Shown piece after piece: positions 11,537 to 23,718 of a stretch of DNA of 60,849 bases (its first letter is position 1; each line of letters opens with the position of its first letter). The stretch covers positions 240,861-301,709 of the forward strand of contig MU619244.1 in NCBI GenBank assembly GCA_025201805.1. Direction: 5' to 3'. A model generated the notes under the pieces. That model searched no databases. It was not told where the DNA came from and worked only from the letters and a program-made list of their open reading frames with translations. The stretch is from Parasitella parasitica. Lineage: Eukaryota; Mucoromycota; Mucoromycetes; Mucorales; Mucoraceae. Made by a program: the position numbers and the translations under genes.

Positions 11537-14500
11537 ATGTTCATGAATAACTCTTTACTTCCTGGTAGTAGTAAGAAGATCAAGTTGTCAGTTGAAGCTC
11601 ATTTGGTGTCCCGGAGCAAACTGCTCATTGGGTGCCCAAGGACAATAAACTTTATGGTAAAATGTCTCACCGATAAACCGAGGCTTCTTCCCTTTTTCCC
11701 TTTTTTTTTAAGAATAGAACTTGGGCTGCTCTTTTATTATAAGCAACTCGCACAAGTGAATGAGCAAGCATTCTACATGTCTAATTGTGAGTCTGACGAG
11801 AATACACTAAACATGGGGCCCTTTTTATCAAGGCATTCCTCATTTTTAATCAAACGGAAACCAACTCAACTTGACAGTTGGTTAGATGAGCATCATAGCA
11901 GAAGCTTGTCAGTTCCAGACTTGCACAAACTAAGCCGAGAATGGGATTTGTATCAAAAGTCAGATTGTACAGTAGACAATAGAGTCATAGAGACTAAAAT
12001 GCAGGTGAATAGCTCACAGCCTCTTTAACTTGTGTATATATATACACACACTTAACTCTATAATATAGATTGATTTGCTCAATATTAGACTAGATGGAAA
12101 GATAAAAAGACCTCAGATACGACTAAAAATGGGTCCTGCTCAATACTATTCTAAGAGATCTGATACCTGTACAGGAGATTGGAACGAAGGGTTTATATTT
12201 GTAGTGTCGTACCATGCCCAATTATTCAATACAATTGAGGCAAGTAAATTCGACCCTGTAAACGAAACACCGCCAACTCGTTGACTAAAATGCACTGTAG
12301 TTTGATTTATATGACAAACCGCATAAACATTGGCCAACGACAAAACATGTAGGCAAAGCAAAATTGAAAATTTCTCTTCTGAGGGATAAAGCCGATATCT
12401 TTGTCACGTATGTTATCAAATGTGCAATGATGCCTGCTGGCTGCTAAACTCGCTCTACAGTTTTCTGCCAATATATGAATACCGTCCACAACGACTGTTG
12501 CCCTCGGATGTCCAGCCCACGTTATTAGAAACCAATGTTGTGGACCCCGTCATTGTTTCCAAGAAAACCGGGGATTTGAACTTGATCGGATCAGTGCAAA
12601 TCCGAATCAGATACCATTTTCAGCAGCCCTTGACCGGCGATGTGCATATGCCAAACAAAAAAATGCTAGCAGAAGAGAGACAAAACCAAGACGGGGAGGA
12701 GGACGAGGAGGAGGAGGAGGCGCCACAAACTATCTATGCGCCGGAGGACGTATTTCACCCATTGTCTGTCACTACGACAAACGCCTCGGCCAAGACATAT
12801 CTCTCTATCCCACATTCTGCTGCGCGAAGCTCTAATCGCAGAACATCGTATGGGAGGGGCGATTTGGCGCAAGAGGAAGGATACGTAGATGACCTATTCA
12901 AAAATCGCCTGTCAAACATCATGACTGCACAAATACCAAATCCATCAGAGTCAAGTCTTGCATCTAGTGAATCTGAGCGTGGCAAGGCAAAATCGCGCAA
13001 GCATTTTCATTATACATCGAGAAGTCGATCTGCAGCATCGCCACCTTCACAAAATTTGGACCGTGCTGGTAGTCGAAATAAAAATCAACTGCAATGGATC
13101 AAGCAGCTGATCACGCCCGCAAAGAGATTACCCAATTCATCCAGTGGTAGGCGATATGGATTTTCACAAAACGATTCAGACGACAATCACAAATTCAATC
13201 CTGACGATGAAAGCACAGAGACATCATCATCATCTACTGTATCGAGCATGTCATCGTCAGCGCCTGTGACAGATCGGCTAGCCCGCGGCGCACGCAAAAA
13301 GGCGCAGCATATCATCGACAGCGTTAACTTTGGCGATAGGGATTTCGCATCACAGTGGATGCAGGATTCGTTCGAAGATGTCGCATTATCACATCCAGTA
13401 GTTGACAAATTGATCGGGCTTGTGGTCAGCAAGCAGACACAGGCTATGGTGCGAGCGATTATAAAAACAGCAAACTCATTTGGCCAAGGATTCCGTGTTA
13501 CTGGCATCAAACTACTCAAAGCAGCGCTACTGATACAAAAGTTCTATGAATCGTTACCCCGACCACCGCTGCAGAAGCCTGTCTTGGACATCAGCCTCAT
13601 TGATAATGCATGCCACTATTTCTCGTTTGCATTGATGGCTTACGGGTGGCGCGGACTATGTTATTTGGGTATGTACGGCCAATATGTACGCGGTGCTCGT
13701 GATAGAAGGTCCAATCGGCTCGCTATCATCCGTTATCTACGTCTTCACCCTGAGGATTTGCTTGGTTATGAGTACGCGCTCCGGAAAGGTGCATCATTTC
13801 AGCCAAGTTATTATGTCGCTCTCGACAGACCGCGTAGGGCTATTGTGCTTAGTATCCGTGGAACGTGGAGCTTGTACGACGCAATCACGGATCTTGTGTG
13901 TGAGTACATGCCGTGGAAAAATGGCCTTGTTCATTCAGGCATGCTAGCATCTGCGCAGTGGTTCTACACTAGCATTATACCTCAAATCTTTCGATATATA
14001 CACCACCATCGCGATAAGCTCGATCGTTTCATCATAACAGGACACTCGCTTGGTGGCGGTACAGCAAGCTTGTTGACGATGATGGTGGCAGACCATATTG
14101 ACGAGCTGAGAGACCTTGCTGGGAACCCCAAGTTTGAAATGCATTGTTATAATTATGCACCTTCTGCAGTTAGTTCCCCTGACTTGGGAAAAAAATACCA
14201 AGATTTTATACATAGCTTTGTGTGTCAAGATGATGTCGTTGGTAGGCTATCGTATGGCACAGCCATGAAACTGAAGGAATTGGTACTGGACATGATTAGT
14301 GCTTACGGTACATTGGGAGGCTTTAGAAAGGTATAAAATATACATATATATGCTGCCTAGGTGACAATAGCAAATGTTTATATACATGTACTCTTTTCTT
14401 TGCAGACCATGACTGATCCAAACGCTCGTAAGGTTTGTTTTGATATTATTGCGCAACGTAGAGAAAAGCTCAACAGCGTTGCAGATTCAATGTATCCATC

Positions 14501-14895
14501 CGTAAGTAGAGCACCATGTCCTTTTGTTGTTTCCGACTAAATAGTTTGTCCAGCTGTACATCCCTGGCAAAATTATCCAGATCAAACGAGCAAAAGAAAC
14601 ACGGTTCACCAGCAAACCCGAAGAAGAGGACTCTCAAAAGCAGCACGACTCTGACCATAAGCGAAGAGGATCGACAGGGGTTGTAGGTGAGGTACTATCG
14701 CGACACAATCTCCCAGGTGCAAGCAAAACTTGCTACAGTCTACACCACTCGACTCATGAGATTTCGAATGAAATGAAATTGACGAAAACTTGCATTGAGG
14801 ACCACATGATTGCTGCTTATTACAGTGCTTTCGAAGCGTTGCGAGAACAGCATCCTTCACCTTACAAGGACGATGTTGCAAATAAACTTCTATAA
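11537..14895 (+). CDS. Lipase A: C2-like plus class-3 (sn1-diacylglycerol-type) lipase
   Basis: Proposed exons 11537-12004, 12069-12239, 12301-12407, 12461-14330, 14406-14501 and 14554-14895 give about 1017 residues. The first exon may hide a further in-frame intron (11657-11764). A C2-like sandwich spans about residues 157-260 (IDLLNIRLDGKIKRPQIRL, WNEGFIFVVSYHAQLFNTIEFDLYD). A long acidic and Ser-rich linker follows (DGEEDEEEEEAP). Then comes the alpha/beta hydrolase, with nucleophile Ser in ITGHSLGGGTAS near residue 777 and a probable catalytic Asp in CQDDVVGRLS near 836. The LYIPGKI strand toward the end and HSLG-x-GTA resemble sn1-specific diacylglycerol lipases. It would release fatty acid from glycerolipids, probably at a membrane through the C2 domain. 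The third intron (12240-12300) uses a GC donor (GCAAGT). A paralogue lies at 45.1-48.0 kb. Confidence 0.8.
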
Positions 14896-15132
14896 ATAAT
14901 CCCCTTTTTTAAGGTGTTACGGGACATGTTGAAAAAAAAAAAAAAAAAAAAATACCACAAATATCATGGCTGATTTGCCCGGGCTGAGGCGAAGAATAGC
15001 CTTTTTCTTTTTTTAGTATTTAAATTGAGGGGAGAATGAGGGTTTCCAAGAATTTGATTCCTTTTTCTTTTTCATTTTTTTCATTTTTTCACTTTTTCAT
15101 TTTTACATTTTTTCATTTTTTCATTTTCAAAT

Positions 15133-15565
15133 ATGGGTAAAATATCGACTTGTGATTGTGAAAACTTATACGGTGACTAATAGCATTTGGATAGGCTTAA
15201 TAAAACTATGCAACGGCATTCCCATCAAGTATCTCTCATTGATTATTCTTGTGGTGCAAAACAGCGCACTTATTCTGGTGATGCGCTATACAAGAGCCAA
15301 TGTGGAAGAAGACAAACTATATCTAGCATCGACTGCTGTTGTGATGAGCGAAGTAATCAAATCCATTGTTTGTCTGATTGTACTGTATCTTGCTCCTGAT
15401 TCCCGCAAACGTTCACTCAAGCGGCTGACGAGTCTGCTGAACCGCGAGCTCATTTTGAATTGGAGAGAAACTACTAAACTGGCATTTCCTGCTGGTTTGT
15501 ATCTCATTCAAGTAAGTTCTCATCTCGGTTGTTTATGAAAGGATCGGCTGAAAGTCTAACCTTTC

Positions 15566-15608
<43 letters not shown>

Positions 15609-16448
15609 TGTGTCTCCCAACAGAATAACCTTCAATACGTTGCAGCTTCCAACCTGGACGCAGCCACATTTCAAGTGACTTATCAGCTCAAAATCTTGAC
15701 CACTGCTTTCTTCAGTGTACTGATCCTCAAAAAGAACCTCTCAAAATTAAAATGGATGGCCTTGGGGTTATTAACCATCGGTATCGCCCTCGTCGTTTTA
15801 CCCAAAGGAGCATCGACTGCAGTCATTGCCTACATCACTGGAAATACAACAATCACCGACTCGTCAATCGCCGAAACTACTGCCATTGGCAATCAATCTA
15901 ATTTACAAGGTTTTGTTGCCGTTTTAACTGCCTGCATGCTGTCTGGTTTGGCTGGCGTTTACTTTGAAAAGATTCTCAAGGCACCTGCTCCCAAACCTGC
16001 TGTGTCTGCTAACAACGCTGAGGATTGGTCTGATGAAGAGGATGAAAATAAAAAGGTTGTAGGACGAGAGGAGGAAAACATGGATGATGAGCTGGCTGCT
16101 GCTAGCAATCAGATCTGGATTCGCAACATTCAAATGTCATTTTTCTCTGTGCTGTTGGGCTTGGTATTTGTTGTTATGCTGCAAGATGGCACCACTATTG
16201 TCGAGCGTGGATTTTTTGTCAATTATACACCGCTGACCTGGACCGTAATTGCTATTCAGGCCTTGGGAGGTTTAATCGTTGCTCTGGTTGTAAAGTATGC
16301 CGATAACATCTTGAAGGGCTTTGCTACTAGTATTAGTATCATTCTGTCATCCGTCATTAGTGTGTGGCTTTTTAACTTTAGCTTCTCGGGATCCTTTCTA
16401 CTGGGCGCAGCATTGGTTATTTACGCAACTTACTTGTATGGATTGTAA
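15133..16448 (+). CDS. UDP-galactose/UDP-GlcNAc-type nucleotide-sugar transporter
   Basis: Exons 15133-15136 (just ATGG), 15195-15511 and 15624-16448 give 381 residues. The reading frame has no ATG of its own at the family start. The 58-nt intron after ATGG has a GTAAAA donor, a TGACTAAT branch site and a TAG acceptor, and produces MGLIKLCNGIPIKYLSL, the normal family N-terminus. About ten hydrophobic segments follow. Signature stretches include VVQNSALILVMRYTRA, NNLQYVAASNLDAATFQVTYQLKI, KWMALGLLTIGIALV, LSGLAGVYFEKILK and ALGGLIVALVVKYADNILKGFATS, as in SLC35A2/A3. It would move UDP-sugars from cytosol into the Golgi lumen. A hydrophilic acidic loop (EDWSDEEDENKK) interrupts the middle. The substrate cannot be fixed from sequence alone. 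Confidence 0.85.
15566..15613 (+). repeat. (CT)n(GT)n microsatellite in a transporter intron
   Basis: About 13 CT units run straight into about 11 GT units and end ten bases before the CAG acceptor at 15621-15623 of the transporter gene. The tract therefore serves as the polypyrimidine region of that acceptor. Confidence 0.95.
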
Positions 16449-17276
16449 TACAAACAACCCTTTTTTTTTTTTTTTGTATGTTCTCTTCCCTTTGCAAATA
16501 TTAATACCCTGAACCTTTTTTCTCTCTCCTGTGTACACTCTTTATTCTTATAAATCTTATTCTTACAGCTATAATGACTATTCTTGCCTGTCTTTATTAA
16601 TTTAAATAAACCGTTAGTTTTTGTTTTCAATATTCTATTGATTGTACTTGGCACTTGAAACACATTGAATATTTCATTGAAACCAACATGGAAACATTTG
16701 AATAGGCGCTTTGTATGCAAAATAAGGCTAGAACGCCTTTTAATTATATATTGATTAAATTAATTTGAAAAGAAACAACATTCCAATGGGCACTGTCAAA
16801 AATCAATAAAAGCACACCAAGAAAATGGTACGCTTGGTGGTTGTCGTAGGTTTTAGGCCTCTGCTCCTTTATGCAAAAACGCAATCAGCCATGTAATTTT
16901 GTATTCAATCGGCACAATCATTTAAAAATACACTCATGGGCTAAAATGATAAACATTAATCTGCCATTTATTCTCACATTCCCCACCCCACCCCACCCCG
17001 AACTTTATCATAAAATAAGTTCAAAAATAGCTACTAACGAAGGACTAATTGAATTTCATTAAAAACTTGCGTCTTACTATTTACACAACGCACATTAAGC
17101 CAAGCAGGCAGATGCTGACACGCAATCCAGAGGGTAGCAAAAAGACCTTCTTTTGTACCAAGACAAACTATAGCTGTCAAACAATGCTTATTCGCTACAA
17201 GCACTAGTTTGTGCTGAATCTTTTTAATGATTCAAGAATTGATATTTAAATTACAAAGAACAAAAAAAAAACACGC
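16449..17276. other. Convergent 3' intergenic region
   Basis: Spacer between the 3' ends of the transporter (+) and the S41 peptidase (-). It is AT-rich with a poly-T after the transporter stop and a CCCCA-repeat near 16980-17000. No coding signal was found. Confidence 0.5.
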
Positions 17277-19359
17277 CTATTCATCGTTTACAAGTGGACA
17301 TTGGCCGGCTAACATGACTTTAGCAACATCAGCCCAAAGCTTTTTGATATCTTCTGCATTATTATCGTCAAAGTAGATTCTACAGTCAGCATTGATGGCA
17401 CTATACTCCAAAAGATCGGTTTCTTGACCACTGAAAGAACTGGTGGGCTTGTAAACTTCTCTGAAGGTCCATCCCATATCAGCACGCTCAGGGAAAGGAG
17501 CAGGGGCGTCTGGATCATCCGCCATTCCCAGAATCTCCAGGTCCAGAAGGAAGCTAGACAAGCGGTCGCTTTCTCCACCGGGGAAAGAAGCAAATTGCAT
17601 ACGATTACCACGAATGCCGCCCAAACCCATAGCAGGAACCTGATGCGACAAACGAAGACGAGACGCAACAATGGCGCAAGTAGAGCCACAACGACCATCA
17701 GACAAGATCAGGACATCAGAAGACTTCCATTTGGTATTGTGGTACTTTTTGGCAGTGATGGTATCGTCCCAGCTGTCGCAACTCAGAGCGATAGGTTGCG
17801 AAAATTTGACAGTGTCCTTGCCACGGGTATATTCCTTGGTTTCGGTAAACCAGGAGCTTCCTTCGTAGCCGGGAGACTTGTAGTCGACCCACTTTGTGTT
17901 TTCCTGTTGGTGGGCCTTTTCAATGACACGCTCCAAGAATGGAGAGTACTTGATGTCAGAAGGATAGTCGGGGGTAGAGTTGAAAAATGTGCTAATGATG
18001 AATTCACCAGCACAAGCATCGCCACCGCCGTTGGACGAAAGATCCAAAATGATCTTTTCGACACCCTGGGCTTCAAAGTTTTCGAGGCCTGCGATGAAAT
18101 CATCAGCGAAAGCTTGTCTATCTTGAGAAGCAATAGAGAAACTTTGGATGTCAATGACACCAACTTTCTCATTATCACCGGTTAATTGTATGAATTCGAG
18201 ATAGGGACCGCGGCTGTTTCCGACAGCATTGGATGCTATGTTGACACCATCAGAATTCAGCGCAAATACTTCACCTTCGTGTATCGTCTTGAGCTCGTGA
18301 AGGTCGTAATGAATGGTTCTTTTGGTGATGTTTTGATGGTCGTTTTGATGAGCGGACTTGCAGAAAGAAGCCCAGTAGTTGTCGGCAGTTTGGAAGTTGG
18401 GGGGTACTTGAGCAATCCAAGGCACTTTGACGGTGAAGGGGTCGTCATACTCTTCTTGAACAGGCAGGGTGCCGCTTTTGGGGCAGCGTAGGGTATAGCT
18501 GTGGAATTCTTGCGCTGGTAAGAAACGATGGTAGCCCAAGTCATCGGCACCATCGTCCCAGCCATGGAAATAGCTTTTTGTATTCATGATGTTGTTGAAG
18601 CAGGTGTTGGCATCTTTACTCTCGCCGTTGTTGTTGACAGCGTAGTTGACAATCATGTCCATGGCTTCTGATCCGTCGATCTCGGTGACTTCACAGCCGA
18701 CCCAAGACTCTTTGGCTTCAGGCCATACGTCGTTCTTGACGTAGGCGATATTAGCAACCAGTCTTTTGTTTCTTAAAAGCGCATTTAGCTGAATAGGCTG
18801 CCAGAAAATAAACTGACGATAGCAGAATGGCGAATAAGACTACGATGATATTACCGTTAGTTGTCCACCGGTCAATGATGGGTCTACTGATGATTTTACC
18901 AAATGAGCATCTTGCACTTTGTCCAACAATAATGCCACGGCTTCTTGAAATTCCCTGTCTGATTTCCACTCTTCTTTGAGGATCAAGTCCAATCCATACG
19001 AAATATCCACAGCGGGAATAGCTAATCCTTCGACTGTGGGCGGCGTAGCGGCAACCTCCTATTCAAAAGAAGAAGAAATAGAGGGTTAATATAGAACCCA
19101 CTATTAATATCCTTGCAGCATTTACGTTGAACACATAGAGTTCGTTTGCCACTTTTCTAATAGTGTCGACAGTTTGCTGAGCAATGTCTTTGTCGTATTT
19201 GAAATAGTCCAAACAGGCCTTTGCGTCTTGAAAGCTGGCTGTTTTATTACCAGCAATGTAAGCGCATGGATCGACGTCTGCTGCTGCTGCTGCTGATTTT
19301 ACAGAGATAAATAGGCCCGAAATGGCCAAACCAAGCAGCTTATTACTTGGTAGTAGCAT
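17277..19359 (-). CDS. Secreted S41-family peptidase (CPAF/tail-specific protease-like)
   Basis: Exons 19359-19126, 19058-18900 and 18812-17277 give 642 residues. The start MLLPSNKLLGLAISGLFISV is a signal peptide followed by an Ala run. DPCAYIAG...CLDYF and the PPTVEGLAIPAVDISYGLDLIL region match the N-terminal part of fungal S41/CPAF-like proteins. In the catalytic region, KIILDLSSNGGGDACAGEFI lies near residue 385. SDGRCGSTCAIVASRL lies near 505, with the Ser after CG as the expected nucleophile. Many Cys suggest disulfides in an extracellular protein. It probably cleaves proteins outside the cell; substrates are unknown. Both introns have good GTAAAT/GTAAAA donors and the frame is clean after joining. 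A tandem Ala (GCA) run at the signal-peptide end is a small variable repeat. Confidence 0.85.
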
Positions 19360-19540
19360 GTTGTATTTGTATGAAAGAAAGGAAAGGAAAGGGGGGGGGG
19401 AGGAGCGAGGGGCGAGAGGAAGAAAAAGAAAGGGGAATTTTTATATACGAACGTCTATAAATAAGTCTGTATGACAACCCATTCGACCAATTAATGAGGG
19501 TTCCAAATGCAGTAAGAGGGTTTTATTGTATACATGATTG

Positions 19541-20390
19541 CTATACTTGAGCAATACCTCGAGCGAAAAAGCTCACGCTGTTGTCAAGTATTTTATAGTG
19601 TAGAGATTGTTGCGGGGTATCCATAGTTTGCTGGTAAGGCTGTTGAGGGCCATAGATGATGTCCAACTGACCGTGCACGTCGCGGGCCAATCCGCTGTTC
19701 AACGGCTGCACTTGGAGTACAAGACTGGATCCGTAAATGATGCTTTTAATAAAGTTGTCTTGCTCAATATCTTCAGACCCCTCTTCATCCGCATGCATGA
19801 CAGTCAACAATGTGCCCTGTACACTTTCCACCAACGATCTCAGCTTCAAGATGAATGTCGAGACCTGCTCAATGTCAAACCCGTTGTATAATAGCACACT
19901 AATGTCGTCCAAAATGACAAGCGTATTGCTCAAAGTAACATGTCGGGAGATTGTCTTGTAGAACGATTTTAAAAGGCATTGCTTATCCTTGTAATCCAGC
20001 GTGTCTGTGGGCGCAGTAGGTGCTTTTGCGGGAGGGTAAGGTGTGCCGGATGTGAATTCATTCAGATGAGTCAAACCATCCAAAAATACAAACTTTCCAG
20101 ATTGTTTGTGAGCTTGCAAGTTGATGCCCTATTGATTCTTAGACGACATGGAAACGGATCTGCTGCAAGTGCTTATTTACCAGTTTACGTCCAATCAGGA
20201 AATAGTGGTTGAAGATCTGCGCCAATCCTACCAAAACCACACGCTTGTCATTCTTGAGCTGATTGACAACAAAATGATGAATGAGGAAGTTTGCGTCCGA
20301 CTTCAAGGTGTCTGTTATTGCAATGTGGGCATTGATAGGCGCCAAATTGCTTGGAAACGCAAGTGCTGCATCTAACGAGGCGTAACCCAT
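19541..20390 (-). CDS. ELP6: Elongator complex subunit 6
   Basis: Exons 20390-20181 and 20128-19541 (intron GTAAAT...CAATAG, 52 nt) give 265 residues, close to yeast Elp6 (273). The start MGYASLDAALAFP is the first ATG compatible with the family. Recognisable parts are IAITDTLKSDANFLIHHFV, RVVLVGLAQIFNHYFLIGRKL, KFVFLDGLTHL, LVILDDISVLLYNGF and LTVMHADEEG, in RecA-like order without a functional P-loop, as in Elp5/Elp6. With Elp4 and Elp5 it forms the hexameric ring of Elongator, which modifies wobble uridines in tRNA. The 5' end lies about 140 bp from the 3' end of a small gene on the same strand. Confidence 0.8.
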
Positions 20391-20528
20391 GATTGTTTCA
20401 CTGACGAAAAAAGAAAAAAAAAAAAAAAGACTCAAGAGAGAAAAGCAGGTTTATTTTCACTTTCATCATTTGAACATTCGAAAAAGAAAGAGACAGTTTT
20501 TTCAGACAGTCACCTGCTACAAGTAGCA

Positions 20529-20784
20529 TCATGCTATCGTATCGTCCTTCTTCCTGTTGTGCTGCTGTAGCAACTCGATGAGATGCTGCATGACATTTTC
20601 TTCGTTTCCCAACACTGACGATGTGTTTGCAGCTGACGATCGCTCCTCTTTATCAGTGATAAATTTCTGGATGATTGGGTCGCTCTACGTGTGACATACT
20701 CCCGTCAGAAGTTGTTGACTCTCGACATCTTCAACGCCCTACCTTTATTTCCTTGGTCACATCGAATTTGCTTTCTGTGTCCAT
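20529..20784 (-). CDS. Small two-exon hypothetical protein (65 aa)
   Basis: Exon 20784-20743 and exon 20684-20529, joined through a GTAGGG...CGTAG intron of 58 nt, give 65 residues: MDTESKFDVTKEIK, then SDPIIQKFITDKEERSS, and an amphipathic end NVMQHLIELLQQHNRKKDD. Neither exon is noticeable alone. The joined frame, regular splice sites and helix pattern suggest a real small gene. It is charged, has no signal or membrane segment and could be a small complex subunit. I do not recognise the family. Confidence 0.5.
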
Positions 20785-21067
20785 GGCCTGTATTGTTCTG
20801 CTGTGCACTGTTTAGTGCTCTTCCTCTTTTTATGTTTTTTTTTTTTTAGCGTCACTCTCTCCCCCTTCCCCTTTTTTGGTTTCCCTCCTCGATTAATTTA
20901 CCTGCAAACTTCCTCTATCAGCGTAGATACAGCTTTGTTTTTACTATGGATAGCACGATTTGCAGCTACAGTTGCCTTGGCAGCTACCTTGGATACCTAA
21001 GCATGGAGGAGGCTCAAAGGGTGAGTACTTTCAATGAAGGATATGCCTTCGCGTGTAATTTTACAAT

Positions 21068-21325
21068 TTATAATACTTTTTTAATTTCTTCCTGATTCAC
21101 GATGGCTTGGTCTGTCCACTGATGGTTAAGAATATGGGCAAGCGTTTCTGGTGTTAAGATTGGCGGTGATCCCCAATGATCATCCAAGTTTTGAATGATT
21201 TCCGTAATACGGTCTTCTCCCATTGAATTGGAGTCTGTAGATAAAAGACTGCTGCTGCTGGATTTCTTGCTCAACAGGATTGGGTTCGGTGCTCTATCCT
21301 GACTCTTGGGCAAAGCAAAGTACAT
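21068..21325 (-). CDS. Hypothetical small protein (85 aa) or last exon of a gene
   Basis: The frame starts at an ATG (21325) and reads MYFALPKSQDRAPNPILLSK, a Ser run, then an acidic/hydrophobic part GEDRITEIIQNLDDHWGSPP and LTPETLAHILNHQWTDQ. The second half looks like a folded helical segment, not random translation. A TTTTTTTTTCAG acceptor sits ten bases before the ATG, so this may be the final coding exon of a longer gene whose earlier exons are non-coding or lie across the N gap at 21634. Family not recognised. Confidence 0.4.
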   Translation of the reverse strand: MYFALPKSQDRAPNPILLSKKSSSSSLLSTDSNSMGEDRITEIIQNLDDHWGSPPILTPETLAHILNHQWTDQAIVNQEEIKKVL

Positions 21326-21633
21326 TTCAAAGCGACTGAAAAAAAAAGAGGAAGAGAAGAAAAGAGAGATGCATTCAGAGTCCAGAATCTTTTCCCTTTA
21401 AAAAAATCAACAAATGCAATCCATACAATGACAATCATAATTCTTCGCTAACCCAAAATTGTACTCGATCCCCTTTCCAAATGTACACACATTCAAGATC
21501 TAAGCTATTTAAAGCAAGCGCAGATTTGAGTAATGTTAGATGTGCTTGATGTGGAAAAGCATGTGTATACGACTTTCATACCACACAAGCCATTGCAGTG
21601 ACATGCCATTGAATAGCATACTTCATTGCACTG

Positions 21634-21643
21634 NNNNNNNNNN
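21634..21643. other. Assembly gap (10 N)
   Basis: Ten N followed by a poly-A stretch. The true length of the gap is unknown, so promoter distances across it are unreliable. Sequence from here to the H3 gene (21644-22125) shows no convincing gene. Confidence 0.95.
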
Positions 21644-22125
21644 AAAAAAAGGTTTGTATTCAGCACACACAATCAAACAAGTCAAAGACAATTTTTTAAT
21701 ATAATCAGGAACAAGCTAGCCTGTGCTACATCAGCTGGAATATTCATCATTTATAAATAAACTTTTCGTTATATATACAGTAAAATAAAACAATGTCCAT
21801 CTTCATCTTCATTCAACAATCATCACCATAGGTGCCATTAGCATAAATCAGAATGTATTCAAACACCGTCAAGGCTTTCCTGGCTTGACAAATTCGGTTC
21901 GCTATGTTTGTTTCGAGAATACCTCTTTTGATTTGCTCTATTTCACCCACTATCGACAACATATGATTGATTGGAACAAGGGGAAAGAGGTGGGCAACGT
22001 GCGGCTGCTGCTGCTGCTGCTTGTACAACGGTCACTGTTCCCCCCAAAAAGAGTATTTAAGACTTGAAGATTCCACATCCTTTACGGCTCTTTTTTCCTT
22101 TTGTCTTTGTATTTAATCAATAAAC

Positions 22126-22892
<767 letters not shown>

Positions 22893-23189
22893 ATCTACTG
22901 ACACTTGTTCCTTCTCTTTCTTTCATCTCGGCATCATGAAACCATTTATTGATGTATGAGCAATAAAATCAAAAATCAAAAAAAAAAAAACGCAGCAGTA
23001 TCTTGCTTTGAGATGGTATTGTTGGGAATAAAATTACAATTTTACATTTTCAACATTATTCTTTCTCTTTTCTCTCAAATATACAGCCTTGACAGCTAGA
23101 TGTTGACATCCTTGTGGCATGGCATGTGATTTAAGCAATCGGTAAACACAAACAGAGACTTTGTGGCAAGTTATAGTATATAGTACGTC

Positions 23190-23470
23190 AGTACAGCGCG
23201 CTTGGTCAAATTTATGAACGGATCTTGATCAAACTTTTAAATGGAAATTATATTGTTATGGATAATGCTTTTATCCATAAACCCGAGCCGATGATTAAAC
23301 TCACAACTTTAAGCAAAAGGTAGTTGAAGGGAAGATGAAGCGTGATAGACCTATGAATGAAGAAAATTTGTCAAGCAGGTTAGCGATGCTCGTATGGTGT
23401 AGTTATTAGTGATCTTTATGCCTTTTGTGATTATTCTGAGCGCCAAATCATTCATTGTATAAGTGTTACT
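23190..23470 (+). pseudogene. Tc1/mariner transposase fragment
   Basis: Short decayed piece between the H3 and aspartokinase genes. LLNGNYIVMDNAFIHKPE carries the second-Asp motif of Tc1-like DDE transposases. After a stop, frame-shifted remains (KMKRDRPMNEENLSSRLA and SDLYAFCDYSERQIIHC) match the C-terminal region of the family. The first Asp and the Glu motif are missing. Confidence 0.6.
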
Positions 23471-23718
23471 TTCAGATACATATTCTTACGAATTATACAT
23501 CATATTGCTATCATGTAAGTCGCCAAAGAGGCCAATCATTTTTGAAATGTACAAAACTAGCTGTGATCCACCGATGCATCAAAACTATAGTTGTGAACTG
23601 GTGCAAAAAATTGTCGACGAAAAATAAATAAATGTCCAAAAAATGTCATGAGTTTGTTTTTGTCACAATGATATATATGTATACTTTGTAATTATCGTAC
23701 AGGGGATGCACATAATTT

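Noticed and set aside
21813-22028. A - strand frame with poly-Gln then a helical stretch (MLSIVGEIEQIKRGILETNI...)
   Set aside because: It has no ATG at its start (in-frame stop two codons before, first ATG internal), sits in the H3 upstream region, and no upstream exon fits without crossing the H3 gene. Kept only as a possible 49-residue micro-ORF.
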